A stretch of 64,000 nucleotides of DNA, from positions 3,534,001-3,598,000 of the forward strand of contig NZ_CP082249.1 in assembly GCF_019879105.1 (NCBI RefSeq). Reading direction: 5' to 3'. The stretch is from Natrinema sp. SYSU A 869 (lineage in GTDB: Archaea > Halobacteriota > Halobacteria > Halobacteriales > Natrialbaceae). Below the pieces are notes generated by a model that made no database searches, had not been told where the DNA came from, and saw only the letters and a list, made by a program, of their open reading frames with translations. Shown here in pieces: positions 1-8,068 of the stretch. How positions within the stretch are numbered: position 1 is the first letter of the stretch; every line of letters begins with the position of its first letter. The position numbers and the translations under genes are program-made.

Positions 1-2
1 CG

Positions 3-389
3 GACGTCCTGCGCGCGCTGACGTTCACCGAGGAAGAGCACATGGACGTCCAGATCACGAACATCTCGATGCTCGACACCATCACCCGGGAGTCGATCGT
101 CCAGAGCATCGAGGACGTTTCGGACAAGTACGCAGACATGCAGGTGATGCACGCCCACGTCCGCTTCCACGAGCACAACGAGAAGCTCCGTGGGACCCCG
201 CTTGTGCAGTGTCAGATCCGCCTGCGCACCAACAAGGACCAGGTCGCCGGCACCGGCGAAGGCTACGGCGCGGAGAATTCCTTCCGGGTCGCACTGGACA
301 AACTCGAGCGAAACGTCCTCGAACTCAAGGGCGTCACCAGCGACGAGGAGTACCGCGGCCAGCTCCTGCGGAAGCTGAACCAGATCTAA
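3..389 (+). CDS. C-terminal part of a probable CBS-HPF (ribosome hibernation) protein, 5' end outside window
   Basis: The frame is open from the left edge, so the true start lies outside the window. The first residues (DVLRALTF) look like the end of a CBS domain. The next 115 residues, from the Met codon at 42, have the outline of the HPF/RaiA hibernation fold: an opening MDVQIT strand, a HAHVRF strand, then the closing helix ALDKLERNV. Archaeal proteins joining CBS domains to an HPF-like domain are known ribosome dimerisation or hibernation factors that bind the 30S subunit. I infer that role here. The Met at 42 could be mistaken for a start, but the upstream codons read through in frame with no stop. 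The alternative is an unrelated CBS-linked domain. The gene ends 211 bases before the convergent radB. Confidence 0.5.
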   Translation, partial: DVLRALTFTEEEHMDVQITNISMLDTITRESIVQSIEDVSDKYADMQVMHAHVRFHEHNEKLRGTPLVQCQIRLRTNKDQVAGTGEGYGAENSFRVALDKLERNVLELKGVTSDEEYRGQLLRKLNQI

Positions 390-600
390 GTCAACACTCA
401 CGCTCGGGTGTGAGATCACGCTGTCAAACCGACGGTCGCGTATTTTTCCTCACAGTAACCGATCAGGAACCGATTACTACCGGCTAGCCTGCCGGCGGTT
501 CACGTCGATAAGACGATCATACTCGGGTGAACACGAGATGCGATTCGACCACGAACCGGGAGACCGGTGCGAGGAACGGCACTCGCCAAGTCAGTGCGAA

Positions 601-1335
601 TCAGGAACGAACGGTTCCGTCTTCACCCTCGAGTCCGGTATCGGTAATCCGGAACTGCACCGACTCGCCCGCGGCTTTCGAGCGGTGCTTTTCTAGCGTC
701 GCGCGTCGCTTCCCGCCGCGGAAGCGTTCGAGACGGACGACCGTTCCGGTCCAGTGCTCCAAGGTGTTGCCGCCCAGTCCGCGGGTGCGGTCCGAGTCGG
801 GGTCGGCGAAGACCTGATTCGTCAGGACGACCGCGAGATCGTGTTTTCGCGCGAGCGAGAGCAGATGTGTCACCTGCCGGGTGACGCTTCGAAGCGCTTC
901 CCCCTCGTCGCCGTCGGCCGTGCGCTCGAGACGGTAGAAGCCGGTCGCGCTGTCTAAGATGATCAGTTCCGCGCGCTCGGCGAACTCCTCGGCGTCGCGG
1001 ACGGCTTCGGCCTGTTCTTCGAAGTCCAGTACGTCCTCGATGACGATTCGCGAGGCAACGGCTTCGACGTCATCGGTCTCCTCGCCGTCTCGAGACGTCC
1101 CCTCGCCGGTTTTGGCCTCGAGCAACTGCTGGAAGCGGTCGACCGAGACACCCTCGGTGTCGATATAGACCGCGGTCCCGCCGTCGACGGCCGTTTCGAC
1201 GGCCGCCGACAGCGCGAGATTCGTCTTCCCAGCGGCCGGCGGGCCGTACAACTGCGTGACGGTCCCGCGTTCGAACCCCCCACCGAGCAACTCGTCGACC
1301 GGGCCACAACCGGTTGAAATCGGCTCGTCGGTCAC
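601..1335 (-). CDS. radB: DNA repair and recombination protein RadB
   Basis: RadB is an archaeal RecA/RadA paralogue that assists homologous recombination. It has a RecA core without the N-terminal HhH domain of RadA. Visible motifs are the opening STGCGPVDELLGGG, Walker A GPPAAGKT, the YIDTEG strand, and Walker B LIILDS followed by the L2-region TNQVF. The frame is open upstream to an ATG at 1467, but family similarity starts at the GTG at 1335 (VTDEPISTG). A T-rich box around 1360-1366 on the minus strand sits about 28 bases upstream of that GTG, fitting a leaderless transcript. This start gives 244 residues, a normal RadB length. It faces the convergent CBS-HPF gene and is divergent from the RNase H-fold gene at 1737. 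Confidence 0.9.
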   Translation of the reverse strand: MTDEPISTGCGPVDELLGGGFERGTVTQLYGPPAAGKTNLALSAAVETAVDGGTAVYIDTEGVSVDRFQQLLEAKTGEGTSRDGEETDDVEAVASRIVIEDVLDFEEQAEAVRDAEEFAERAELIILDSATGFYRLERTADGDEGEALRSVTRQVTHLLSLARKHDLAVVLTNQVFADPDSDRTRGLGGNTLEHWTGTVVRLERFRGGKRRATLEKHRSKAAGESVQFRITDTGLEGEDGTVRS

Positions 1336-1736
1336 GGTTTCAGTTGACAGGGAACGCGCAAAAAGGCCCCGGAACGGGCCGGAGATCGGTATCGGAATCG
1401 GACGTACACTACTGACCCGGTTTGTGAGACAGACGTGTGGGCTGCTATCGTGGTGGCTAGGTACCATACTCCCTAGCCGAGTTCTTACTCACGGACGTTT
1501 CGCGTCCGTCTGTTCACGGGCGTTCGGGACGCCGGAGACGTCGTCTCACGGGTGGAAACACCCGTTCGACCGCTCTCGGAAGCGATGGTTCCGCGGTCCA
1601 GCGTGCGCTACCGCGGTCGGTTTCTCGGTCCGATGCGAACCGCACACACTCCGCGACAGCTAGCCTCACAGTTCGGCCCGCGGTCAATACCGGCAGTTCG
1701 CGTACGTTTATTCGTCGCGGGAGCGAAGCCCAGTGC
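1336..1736. other. Intergenic region between divergent radB and the RNase H-fold gene, with a GAAA-loop hairpin
   Basis: About 400 bases with no credible gene; the upstream extension of the radB frame lacks family similarity. It holds the radB promoter box near 1363 and a plus-strand box (TTTATT, about 1706-1711) some 26-31 bases before the GTG at 1737. At 1548-1565 there is a perfect 7-base inverted repeat, ACGGGTG and CACCCGT, closed by GAAA. This would fold as a stable GNRA tetraloop hairpin if transcribed. Confidence 0.5.
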
Positions 1737-2504
1737 GTGATTGTCGTCGCCACGTCAGACTTCGAGGTGTACCACGGCGTCGTCAACGAGCTCCGCGACC
1801 GCGGAACGACGTTTACGACCGTCGAACCCGACGAGGACCTGCCGGAGCAGGCCACCGTCGTCGTCACCGGAGCCGGTCACACCGATACCTTCGCGGACGT
1901 GACGACGATCGTCGCCGATCCAGACGATCCTCGGCGTACAGTCGATCGGGCGCTGGCCGCGGTTCGCGGCGACGGCGGTCGAACGATCATCGGCGTCGAT
2001 CCGGGCAAACGGCCCGGAATCGCCGTTCTGACCGGCGAGACGATCGTTGCAACGTTTCAAGTCCCGCTCGGTGACGCGGTCGATGTGATTCAACGCGAGG
2101 CTGCCGACGCGCCGTCCCCAGTCGTCCGAATCGGCGACGGCTCCCGCCTCGAGAGCGCGAAACTGGTCAACGAACTCGACGCCGTCACAGTCGAACTCGT
2201 CGACGAAACTGGAACGACGCCCTACCTCGGCACGGGGGCTCGAGGGATGGGTGACGTCCTCGCCGCGGTCAATATCGCCCGGCTCAAGGGGGAGGTCGTC
2301 GACGCCCGCGAGATCGATCCGACGGAGGGCGAGATTCAGGTCATCAAGGACCGCTCGCGCGAAGCGAGCGAGCACAACCGAGCGATCGACGAGGTACTCG
2401 CCCGGCGGGTCGCTGCCGGCGAGTTGACGATCGACGAGGCGCTCGCTGAACATCGAGATGACGGAGACGAATCGGCGGAAACGGATCGCTCTAAAGAGTC
2501 GTGA
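1737..2504 (+). CDS. Predicted RNase H-fold (RuvC/YqgF-like) protein
   Basis: A 255-residue protein. Residues 1-75 form an N-terminal alpha/beta unit (IVVATSDFEVYHGVV). From about residue 81 there is an RNase H-like start, IIGVDPGKRPGIAVL, whose Asp and first-strand pattern match RuvC/YqgF-type folds. Later features are DGSRLESAKLVNEL and a DVLAAVNIARL helix, then a charged C-terminal tail (residues 185-255). Proteins with this GVDPG signature in archaea are usually uncharacterised nuclease-like proteins. Placement next to radB suggests a nucleic-acid role, but that is inference. The GTG start at 1737 is supported by a TATA-like box about 28 bases upstream, leaving essentially no leader. The exact family was not identified. 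Confidence 0.6.
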   Translation: MIVVATSDFEVYHGVVNELRDRGTTFTTVEPDEDLPEQATVVVTGAGHTDTFADVTTIVADPDDPRRTVDRALAAVRGDGGRTIIGVDPGKRPGIAVLTGETIVATFQVPLGDAVDVIQREAADAPSPVVRIGDGSRLESAKLVNELDAVTVELVDETGTTPYLGTGARGMGDVLAAVNIARLKGEVVDAREIDPTEGEIQVIKDRSREASEHNRAIDEVLARRVAAGELTIDEALAEHRDDGDESAETDRSKES

Positions 2505-2622
2505 TTCGTATTCAATCCCGTATAGCGCATACCAACAGCCCCTAGCACTTTCGGACGGGAAGACAAAAGAAACGGAAACTACCAGTCACGTGGTCGAAAG
2601 CCGACCGTGTGACGGAATACGG

Positions 2623-4185
2623 TTACGCTTTGGACCAGACGTTCGTCGCGGCGACGGACGTGAACTGGATGTTCTCGTTCTCCTGAATACTTACCTGCGC
2701 AGCGTTCGCACTACCGTTGCCCTCAGCGACTGCCACGGAAGAGTGTTCGTTGAGGTTCTCCTGAGTAACGAACTGTTGCTGTTCAATGGCAACGGTCGCT
2801 CCCTGATCGATGTCGTTTTTGTGGTGCGCGCTGGTGTCATAGTCGTACGAGATACCGGGGTTTGCTTCGATGTCATCGCCACCGATGGTCACGGTCGAGG
2901 ACTCGGTTCGGGTGGCACTATCGGTTGCGTACCCTGGACTGGCGTAGACGTTGAGCGCTTCGGCGTATCCGACCTGAGCGTTGAAGTTCTTCTGATCAGC
3001 GATCTGGAAGGCCGTCGCTTCGCTGCCGTTGAGTGCGATAGCCATCGCAGTGTTGTTCAGATTGACGTTCAGTTGCTCGACGGACTGTGCCTGCGCTACC
3101 GTCGCAGTCGCTGTTTGTTCACCGACTTCGTCGCCTTTCTTCGGGTTTTTGTCGTCGCTCTTCTTCGGGCTGTGGGTGCTAACAGATTCGCTCTCACCGA
3201 TATTCGCGACGTTCATCCCGGACATTGACGAGAGGACGTTCATCGCTTCTGCGGACCCCAGCTGTTGGTTAAAGTTGGACTGATCCGTCAGTTGGATCGC
3301 CGTCGCGGAACTGTTCTCGCCGACGGCGATAGCGACGGCAGCTACCCCTTGATTAACGTTATTCTGAGAGACGTTCTGTCCCTGCGCAACGAAGGCAGCT
3401 GCGGACTGCGTCTCGTCGTCCTTCTTGCCTTTCTTGTGATCGTCGTACTCTCCGAACTTTCCATCTCCGAGGTAGACGTTGGACGCGTTGGCAGCGCCTT
3501 GCTGCATGTTCTGGTTCGCCTGTGTGGTCTGCTGGAAGGCGGTCGCCTGACTCTCGTTCATTGCGAGCGCGAAGGCGGTGCTCTCCTCATTGTAGTTGAG
3601 CTGGGCGACGTCTTGGGCCTGAGCCACGCCCGCGGTTGCGGTCTGGCTGGCCGTCGTTTCACCCTTTTCGTCAGCAATTCCCCAGCCACTGAACTGCTGG
3701 CCGCCGCCGCTCCCGTCCGCCATGACGAGATGGACGTCGCCGACGTCCTCGAAGTCAGTTGTTGTGGACCCGAACGCCCGGTCTTCGGCAGATGCCTCGC
3801 CTTGCTGGACGTTCATGTTCTGCTGATCCACGTCCTGAACGGCCGTCGCCGTCCCGTTGTCGATGGCGATGGAGACGGCGGCGCCTTCTTCGTGGATATT
3901 TACCTGGTTAACATTCTGGTACGAGACGACCTCGGCGACCGCCTCCTGCTCTTCGGCGGCTGTCGGATTGCCCGCAACGTTCTCCTTGATGAACTCGTCA
4001 AGACTCTGTTCGCCAAGATCGGCACCGAAGACCAGATAGAGATCTTCGCCGTCTTCGAGGGTGTATACTGGTTCGTCCTGTGCGTGTTGGTCGCCGCCGG
4101 CAGCCGCCGGGACAGCCATCCCGACCATCGAGATGGTGACCATAACGGCGACGAAAACCGTCGTAATGCGTGATCGTTCAGACAT
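2623..4185 (-). CDS. Exported protein with five curlin-like Gln/Asn repeats
   Basis: A 520-residue protein. Residues 1-29 form a Sec-type signal peptide (hydrophobic core TTVFVAVMVTISMVGMAV, cleavage near AAAGG). After a non-repeat N-domain (30-80) come five ~50-residue repeats at about 84-132, 185-236, 262-316, 359-412 and 463-515. Each has two halves. The first is Q-x-V-x-Q-x-N-x-N followed by an A-x-A-I-A strand; the second is A-T-A-x-Q-x3-Q-x-N-x-N-x-Q. This Gln/Asn spacing resembles CsgA/CsgB curlin repeats, which stack into amyloid strand-turn-strand rungs. Linkers between repeats are charged and include Lys-rich stretches (HKKGKKDDE, KKSDDKNPKKGDE), unusual in a haloarchaeal protein. 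There is no C-terminal sorting tail. I infer a secreted fibre or matrix protein; no CsgG-like exporter is seen. Divergent from the Gly/Asp-rich gene at 4861. Confidence 0.75.
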   Translation of the reverse strand: MSERSRITTVFVAVMVTISMVGMAVPAAAGGDQHAQDEPVYTLEDGEDLYLVFGADLGEQSLDEFIKENVAGNPTAAEEQEAVAEVVSYQNVNQVNIHEEGAAVSIAIDNGTATAVQDVDQQNMNVQQGEASAEDRAFGSTTTDFEDVGDVHLVMADGSGGGQQFSGWGIADEKGETTASQTATAGVAQAQDVAQLNYNEESTAFALAMNESQATAFQQTTQANQNMQQGAANASNVYLGDGKFGEYDDHKKGKKDDETQSAAAFVAQGQNVSQNNVNQGVAAVAIAVGENSSATAIQLTDQSNFNQQLGSAEAMNVLSSMSGMNVANIGESESVSTHSPKKSDDKNPKKGDEVGEQTATATVAQAQSVEQLNVNLNNTAMAIALNGSEATAFQIADQKNFNAQVGYAEALNVYASPGYATDSATRTESSTVTIGGDDIEANPGISYDYDTSAHHKNDIDQGATVAIEQQQFVTQENLNEHSSVAVAEGNGSANAAQVSIQENENIQFTSVAATNVWSKA

Positions 4186-4860
4186 TTTGTTGATCGTGGT
4201 TCGTGTCGAATGACCTGTGAGGGTCTTTCATTGCTGAATCTCTGCGACGCGAACCAATCTCCCTCGGATATAGTCTTTGTTATCAATGCTTTATAGGACA
4301 GAAGGTGAGCGCTACCCTTGGAGAAGGGATGTACCTACCAGTAATGAGCAAGCCCTGAGAAGAAGTACCGTATTTCCTGGGCATTTCGTCCCGTATCAGG
4401 CGCCAAAACCATTAAAGTACCAGAACAGAGAAATCATCGTCGCTATAATGACTGCATATGAGTCTCTCTTAGGAGGAATATAGTCTTGCTCCTTACATTG
4501 TATGTCGGTGACTGTTTCATGGATACTATTTCGGTGACGGCGCCGGGTCGATATATTGATCAATTTGGTCGTATAAGTTGCCTTATACTAATTATGTTGT
4601 CAATTGAACCCTGAAACCGACTAACTGTTGCTCCAAAGACAGCTGCTACGTGCGTTTGCGGGCCTCTATTTCAATTCTAATCCCGCATAGCTCGTGAAAC
4701 CATAATTCGGGTTAATACGTGATACCAGCAACAGGGTCATCTGGGCAACGCGCCGTGGCATCCGCTCGGATCGGTCGGACGAGCTGCGAAGGGTTGTGTA
4801 GCCGGCCGGTGCGATGAGACAGTTCCGGTGGTCCGCGCGTGTACCCAACGGTAGACAACT
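4186..4860. other. AT-richer intergenic region between divergent exported-protein genes
   Basis: A 675-base gap, noticeably more AT-rich than its surroundings, with several TATA-like stretches (around 4265-4300 toward the curlin-like gene; TTATACTAATTATG near 4583-4596). It presumably carries both divergent promoters. Short open frames here (for example 4277-4483) have no recognisable features. Confidence 0.4.
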
Positions 4861-5358
4861 ATGAACCGAACATTCACGGCAACGCTTACGGTTGCATTGA
4901 CTCTCGGCATGCTCCTGACGATGGGAGCGGGAGCCGCGGCAGCAACGAGTTCCTCCTCTCACACCACACAGACTAACACCATCTCCAACTCACCGACTAT
5001 CGCTGATTCCTCCGGTGGAGACGTCGTCACAGTCGGCGGTGCCGGCGGCGATGGGGGGGACGGCGGTATCGGCGGTGACGCCGATGCTGACGCCGGTGAC
5101 GGCGGTGATGCCGATGCTGACGCCGGTGACGGCGGTGATGGAAACAGTTTCCTCATCGGTGTTGGTGGTGACGGTGGTGACGTTGAAGATGATGTTGAAG
5201 GTGGTGACGGCGGTGACGTTGAAGACGACGTCGAAGGCGGCGATGCCAATGGCGGTGACGGCGGTGACGGCGGTAGCGCTATCAACTTTGGAGATGGCGG
5301 TGACGGCGGACATGCCTTTAGTCTGAGTGACTACAGTCAGAACAACTACAACTGGTAG
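4861..5358 (+). CDS. Exported Gly/Asp-rich low-complexity protein
   Basis: A 165-residue protein with a clear signal peptide (residues 1-28, TVALTLGMLLTMGAGAAAA). A Ser/Thr-rich stretch follows (29-53). Residues 57-147 are almost entirely Gly and Asp with Ala, Val and Glu, built from short repeats (GDGGDADADA twice, VEDDVEGGD twice, many GGDGGD). The last residues, SLSDYSQNNYNW, break the pattern; their SQNNYN resembles the QxNxN motif of the neighbouring curlin-like protein. The strongly acidic Gly-Asp body would be disordered or would bind cations. It sits between the curlin-like gene (divergent) and another repeat protein gene downstream on the same strand. I recognise no family; export and composition are seen, any role is inference. 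Confidence 0.65.
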   Translation: MNRTFTATLTVALTLGMLLTMGAGAAAATSSSSHTTQTNTISNSPTIADSSGGDVVTVGGAGGDGGDGGIGGDADADAGDGGDADADAGDGGDGNSFLIGVGGDGGDVEDDVEGGDGGDVEDDVEGGDANGGDGGDGGSAINFGDGGDGGHAFSLSDYSQNNYNW

Positions 5359-5747
5359 AAGCTTTCCGTAGCTTCCCTACACCAGGCAGCGAATTGAACC
5401 CTACTTTTTTGTTGTATAGCGGACCCACCGACCAGCCGAAAGCGGGTCTCTGAGAGCAAGATCTGCTGATCGTCCACCTATAATATAGTAAATACTGAAC
5501 GTCAGTGTGCACCGTATCGCATGACAACTGTGCAATCCGTGTGTAAACAATTTCAATTATTACTATCAGTATGAATGATACTTATCGAAATGGACGGTCT
5601 GGGAATCGTCCGTTTTACACGGAGCACGGCGCGGAATCCGCGTTACGACCGCGCTACCGTTGAAACCGTGTCGCATCTTCATAACCGTACGAATGCTCTG
5701 ACAGAACCGAGGAAGCTAGACGGGAAGACCACCTCTCAAAACTACAA
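5359..5747. other. Intergenic region between two exported repeat-protein genes
   Basis: 389 bases without a credible gene. AT-rich patches occur around 5478-5495 (CTATAATATAGTAAATAC) and 5550-5580. The first could be a promoter but lies too far from the start at 5748 to assign with confidence. Confidence 0.3.
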
Positions 5748-6242
5748 ATGATTCGAACGATCGCGGTCCTACTGGTAGTACTGTTCATGTTGCTATTTGC
5801 ATTTGGTAGTATTGCCAATGACGCTATTGGTACTGACAGTGAGAATGGTATCATTGCTCAGAGCAACGGTGAAGATGGTGAAACCATCTCAACCGCTGGT
5901 GAAGACGGCGAAGATGGGAGAGACGGTGACGATGGAACCGTCGTTCAGAGCAACGGCGAGGATGGTGAGGACGCTTCGGCCATCGGCGAGGATGGTGAGG
6001 ACGCTTCGGCCATCGGCGAGGATGGTGAGGACGCTTCGGCCATCGGCGAGGATGGTGAGGACGCTTCGGCCATCGGCGAGGATGGTGAGGACGCTTCGGC
6101 CATCGGCGAGGATGGTGAGGACGCTTCGGCCATCGGCGAGGATGGTGAGGATGGTGTGGATGGCGAACATAGAGAGAACGGAGAGGATGGCGAAGATGGA
6201 GAAAATGGAGAAGATGGAACCGTCATTCGGTGTAACCGGTAA
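5748..6242 (+). CDS. Exported or membrane-anchored EDGEDASAIG repeat protein
   Basis: A 164-residue protein. Residues 2-25 (IRTIAVLLVVLFMLLFAFGSIA) form a signal peptide or N-terminal membrane anchor. The rest is made of Gly-Glu-Asp units: two QSNGEDGE segments, then six perfect copies of the ten-residue unit EDGEDASAIG (residues 71-130), then a decayed EDGENGEDG tail ending at VIRCNR. The Gly-Glu-Asp triplets resemble collagen-like runs, but the ASAI interruption every ten residues rules out a continuous triple helix. A further out-of-frame unit after the stop (6246-6275) suggests the coding region was once longer. It is the third repeat-rich exported protein in 3.7 kb. No family recognised. 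Confidence 0.6.
   Translation: MIRTIAVLLVVLFMLLFAFGSIANDAIGTDSENGIIAQSNGEDGETISTAGEDGEDGRDGDDGTVVQSNGEDGEDASAIGEDGEDASAIGEDGEDASAIGEDGEDASAIGEDGEDASAIGEDGEDASAIGEDGEDGVDGEHRENGEDGEDGENGEDGTVIRCNR
5958..6137 (+). repeat. Six perfect 30-bp tandem repeats inside a coding region
   Basis: Six identical 30-base units starting GAGGATGGTGAGGACGCTTC run head to tail, each encoding EDGEDASAIG in frame. Perfect identity at third positions points to recent expansion or ongoing homogenisation, so copy number may vary between strains. Confidence 0.97.
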
Positions 6243-6543
6243 AGGTGGTGAGGACGCCTCAATATTGGCGAAGATAGAACGAACATATATAGTATTACAT
6301 CTGTGTTAAAATAATCACTATGTTAGTTCCACTGCCGTTACTTCAGGTATTGTTACCAATTAAAACCACGGGAACAGTCCTCCAGTGAGGGTCCCAGGAT
6401 CCCAATCAGACGATATAGCGGTTTTGTCTCGCCGTTACGAGCATCATACTATCCGTATTTGCCAGCACGATTGGCACTACAGGCGCTAAGTAACTACTGT
6501 GTTTACTTCCGAATCATTTTCGGCCACCACAAGATACGTAACG
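6243..6543. other. Intergenic region with a leftover repeat unit
   Basis: Just after the stop of the EDGEDASAIG protein, 6246-6275 reads GGTGAGGACGCCTCAATATT then GGCGAAGATAG. This is a decayed copy of the 30-base unit, out of frame and with a one-base slip inside. The rest of the roughly 300 bases shows no gene, and the larC stop follows at 6544. Confidence 0.5.
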
Positions 6544-7857
6544 CTATTGCTTCGGTTCTAAGTCGACTGCACGCTTCGCACGCCGTATGACATCTCGAGT
6601 CGCCAGTCCCGTCTCTCGAGCCACCGCCTTTGCATCGTCGTACTCCGCACTCACGTCGTAGACCTCACCATCCGCATCACTCGCGATTTTCACGGTGACT
6701 TCGTACTCCTCGCCGTCGATTGCGAGCGTTACGGTCTCAAATTCACGATTCGCGATCCACCGATGCGTAACACCGGCGTCGCGGACTCCGAGCGTCCCAG
6801 TTTCTTCGGCCAGCGCTCGAGCGACCCGCTCCCGATCCGCGGGCTTGCAGATGACCTTCACGAGGTGGCCGGGTCGGGACTTCTTCATTGTCGCAGGCAG
6901 GACCGACACGTCTCGAGCGCCCGCGTCCGTGAGGGTCTCTTGGAGTCCGCCCAGCACTTCGGGCGTCGCGTCGTCGAGGTTCGTCTCCAGCACCGCGATA
7001 TCATCTTTGACGAGTTTGCTTCCGTCCTCGCCGGCCCCGACCAACACCCGAAGCACGTTCGGGTGGGGATCGAGGTCGTAGCCACCCGCGCCGTAGCCCG
7101 AGGCCTCGAGGTCGAGTGCAGGCAGCGAGTCGACGCCGTCGGCGACGTGGCCCAGAATCGCCGCGCCGGTCGGGGTGAGTAGTTCCGCGTCGACCGGCCC
7201 GCCGCGCAGCGACCAGTTAGCACCTTCGGCAATCTCGACAACCGCTGGCGTCGGCACGGGATACTCGCCGTGGCTCATCGTCACCGTCCCGCCGCCGGTC
7301 GCCAGCGGCGTGGTGATGACGCGATCGGGCTCGAGGTCGTGAAGCAGGGCCGTGGCACCGACCACGTCCGCGATCGCATCGTCGGCCCCGACCTCGTGGA
7401 AGTGAATTTCTTCGAGGGTCTCTCCGTGAACGCTCGCCTCCGCCTCGCCGAGCAACTCGAAGATCGCGAGCGCGTCGCGTTCGACTGCCGGCTCGAGGTC
7501 CATGTCGGCGACGATCTCGCGGACCTCGAGATAGCTCCGATGGGGGCCGTGGCCCTCGGCGCGAACGCCGTCGTGGGTGTGGCTGGTGTGAGTATGGTCG
7601 TCGTGAGTGTGGTCGTGTTCGGCGTCGGACTCCTCGTGCGCGTGTGAACTATCGTCGTCGCCATCCGCGTCCGTCAGGAACACGTCGACGGCCGTCGCGG
7701 CGATACCGTTCTTGTCAGCCTCGTCGATCCGATACTCGACCTCGAGAGACTCGGTCACGGGCTCGAGGGCGTCGGGGTCGCCACCGGCGCCGAGGAGCGC
7801 GGCGAGGAGCATGTCGCCGCTGGCTCCCATCCGGCCGTCGAAAGCGAGGACTCGCAT
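6544..7857 (-). CDS. larC: Nickel insertion protein LarC
   Basis: LarC inserts nickel into the pyridinium-dithiocarboxylate cofactor of lactate racemase-type enzymes, using CTP. The start MRVLAFDGRMGASGDM at 7857 matches the conserved LarC opening; the frame continues upstream to 7968 but those 37 residues are not family-like. The protein is 437 residues. A His-rich insert (HDHTHDDHTHTSHTHDG, about residues 82-98) is a probable metal store, as in other LarC proteins. Other conserved stretches are FHEVGADDAIADVVG, PVPTPAVVEI, LTPTGAAIL and ETNLDDATPE. No larA or larB is nearby, so the client enzyme is not identified. Divergent from cdc48 at 8069. Confidence 0.9.
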   Translation of the reverse strand: MRVLAFDGRMGASGDMLLAALLGAGGDPDALEPVTESLEVEYRIDEADKNGIAATAVDVFLTDADGDDDSSHAHEESDAEHDHTHDDHTHTSHTHDGVRAEGHGPHRSYLEVREIVADMDLEPAVERDALAIFELLGEAEASVHGETLEEIHFHEVGADDAIADVVGATALLHDLEPDRVITTPLATGGGTVTMSHGEYPVPTPAVVEIAEGANWSLRGGPVDAELLTPTGAAILGHVADGVDSLPALDLEASGYGAGGYDLDPHPNVLRVLVGAGEDGSKLVKDDIAVLETNLDDATPEVLGGLQETLTDAGARDVSVLPATMKKSRPGHLVKVICKPADRERVARALAEETGTLGVRDAGVTHRWIANREFETVTLAIDGEEYEVTVKIASDADGEVYDVSAEYDDAKAVARETGLATRDVIRRAKRAVDLEPKQ

Positions 7858-8068
7858 ACTTCCATTCTCGGAGCGGAAGACGCAAAAGCCACCTCTCCTA
7901 CTCCGTACAGGCACGGTGTCGATAGGGCCAAAACCAACCGAGGCCGGTACACCTTTGTAGCGTCCCACCTTATCTGCGTGTGGTAGCCACTAGCACAGGA
8001 AATGACTCACACTAGCAAAAACCTATCCGCGCACGAATCGGAGTCATTGACACCGCTGTCCCTAAAAT

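Noticed and set aside
390-600. Search for a tRNA or other RNA gene in the first intergenic gap
   Set aside because: No cloverleaf or T-loop signature could be found; nothing else in the window looked like a tRNA or rRNA either.
1336-1467. Upstream extension of radB to the ATG at 1467
   Set aside because: The 44 extra residues are not RadB-like and include the probable promoter of the leaderless GTG start.
2458-3228. Long plus-strand open frame over the curlin-like gene
   Set aside because: Opposite-strand shadow of a repeat-rich, well-supported gene with a signal peptide.
4277-4483. 68-residue open frame between the divergent exported genes
   Set aside because: No family features, no start context, and it lies in an AT-rich control region.
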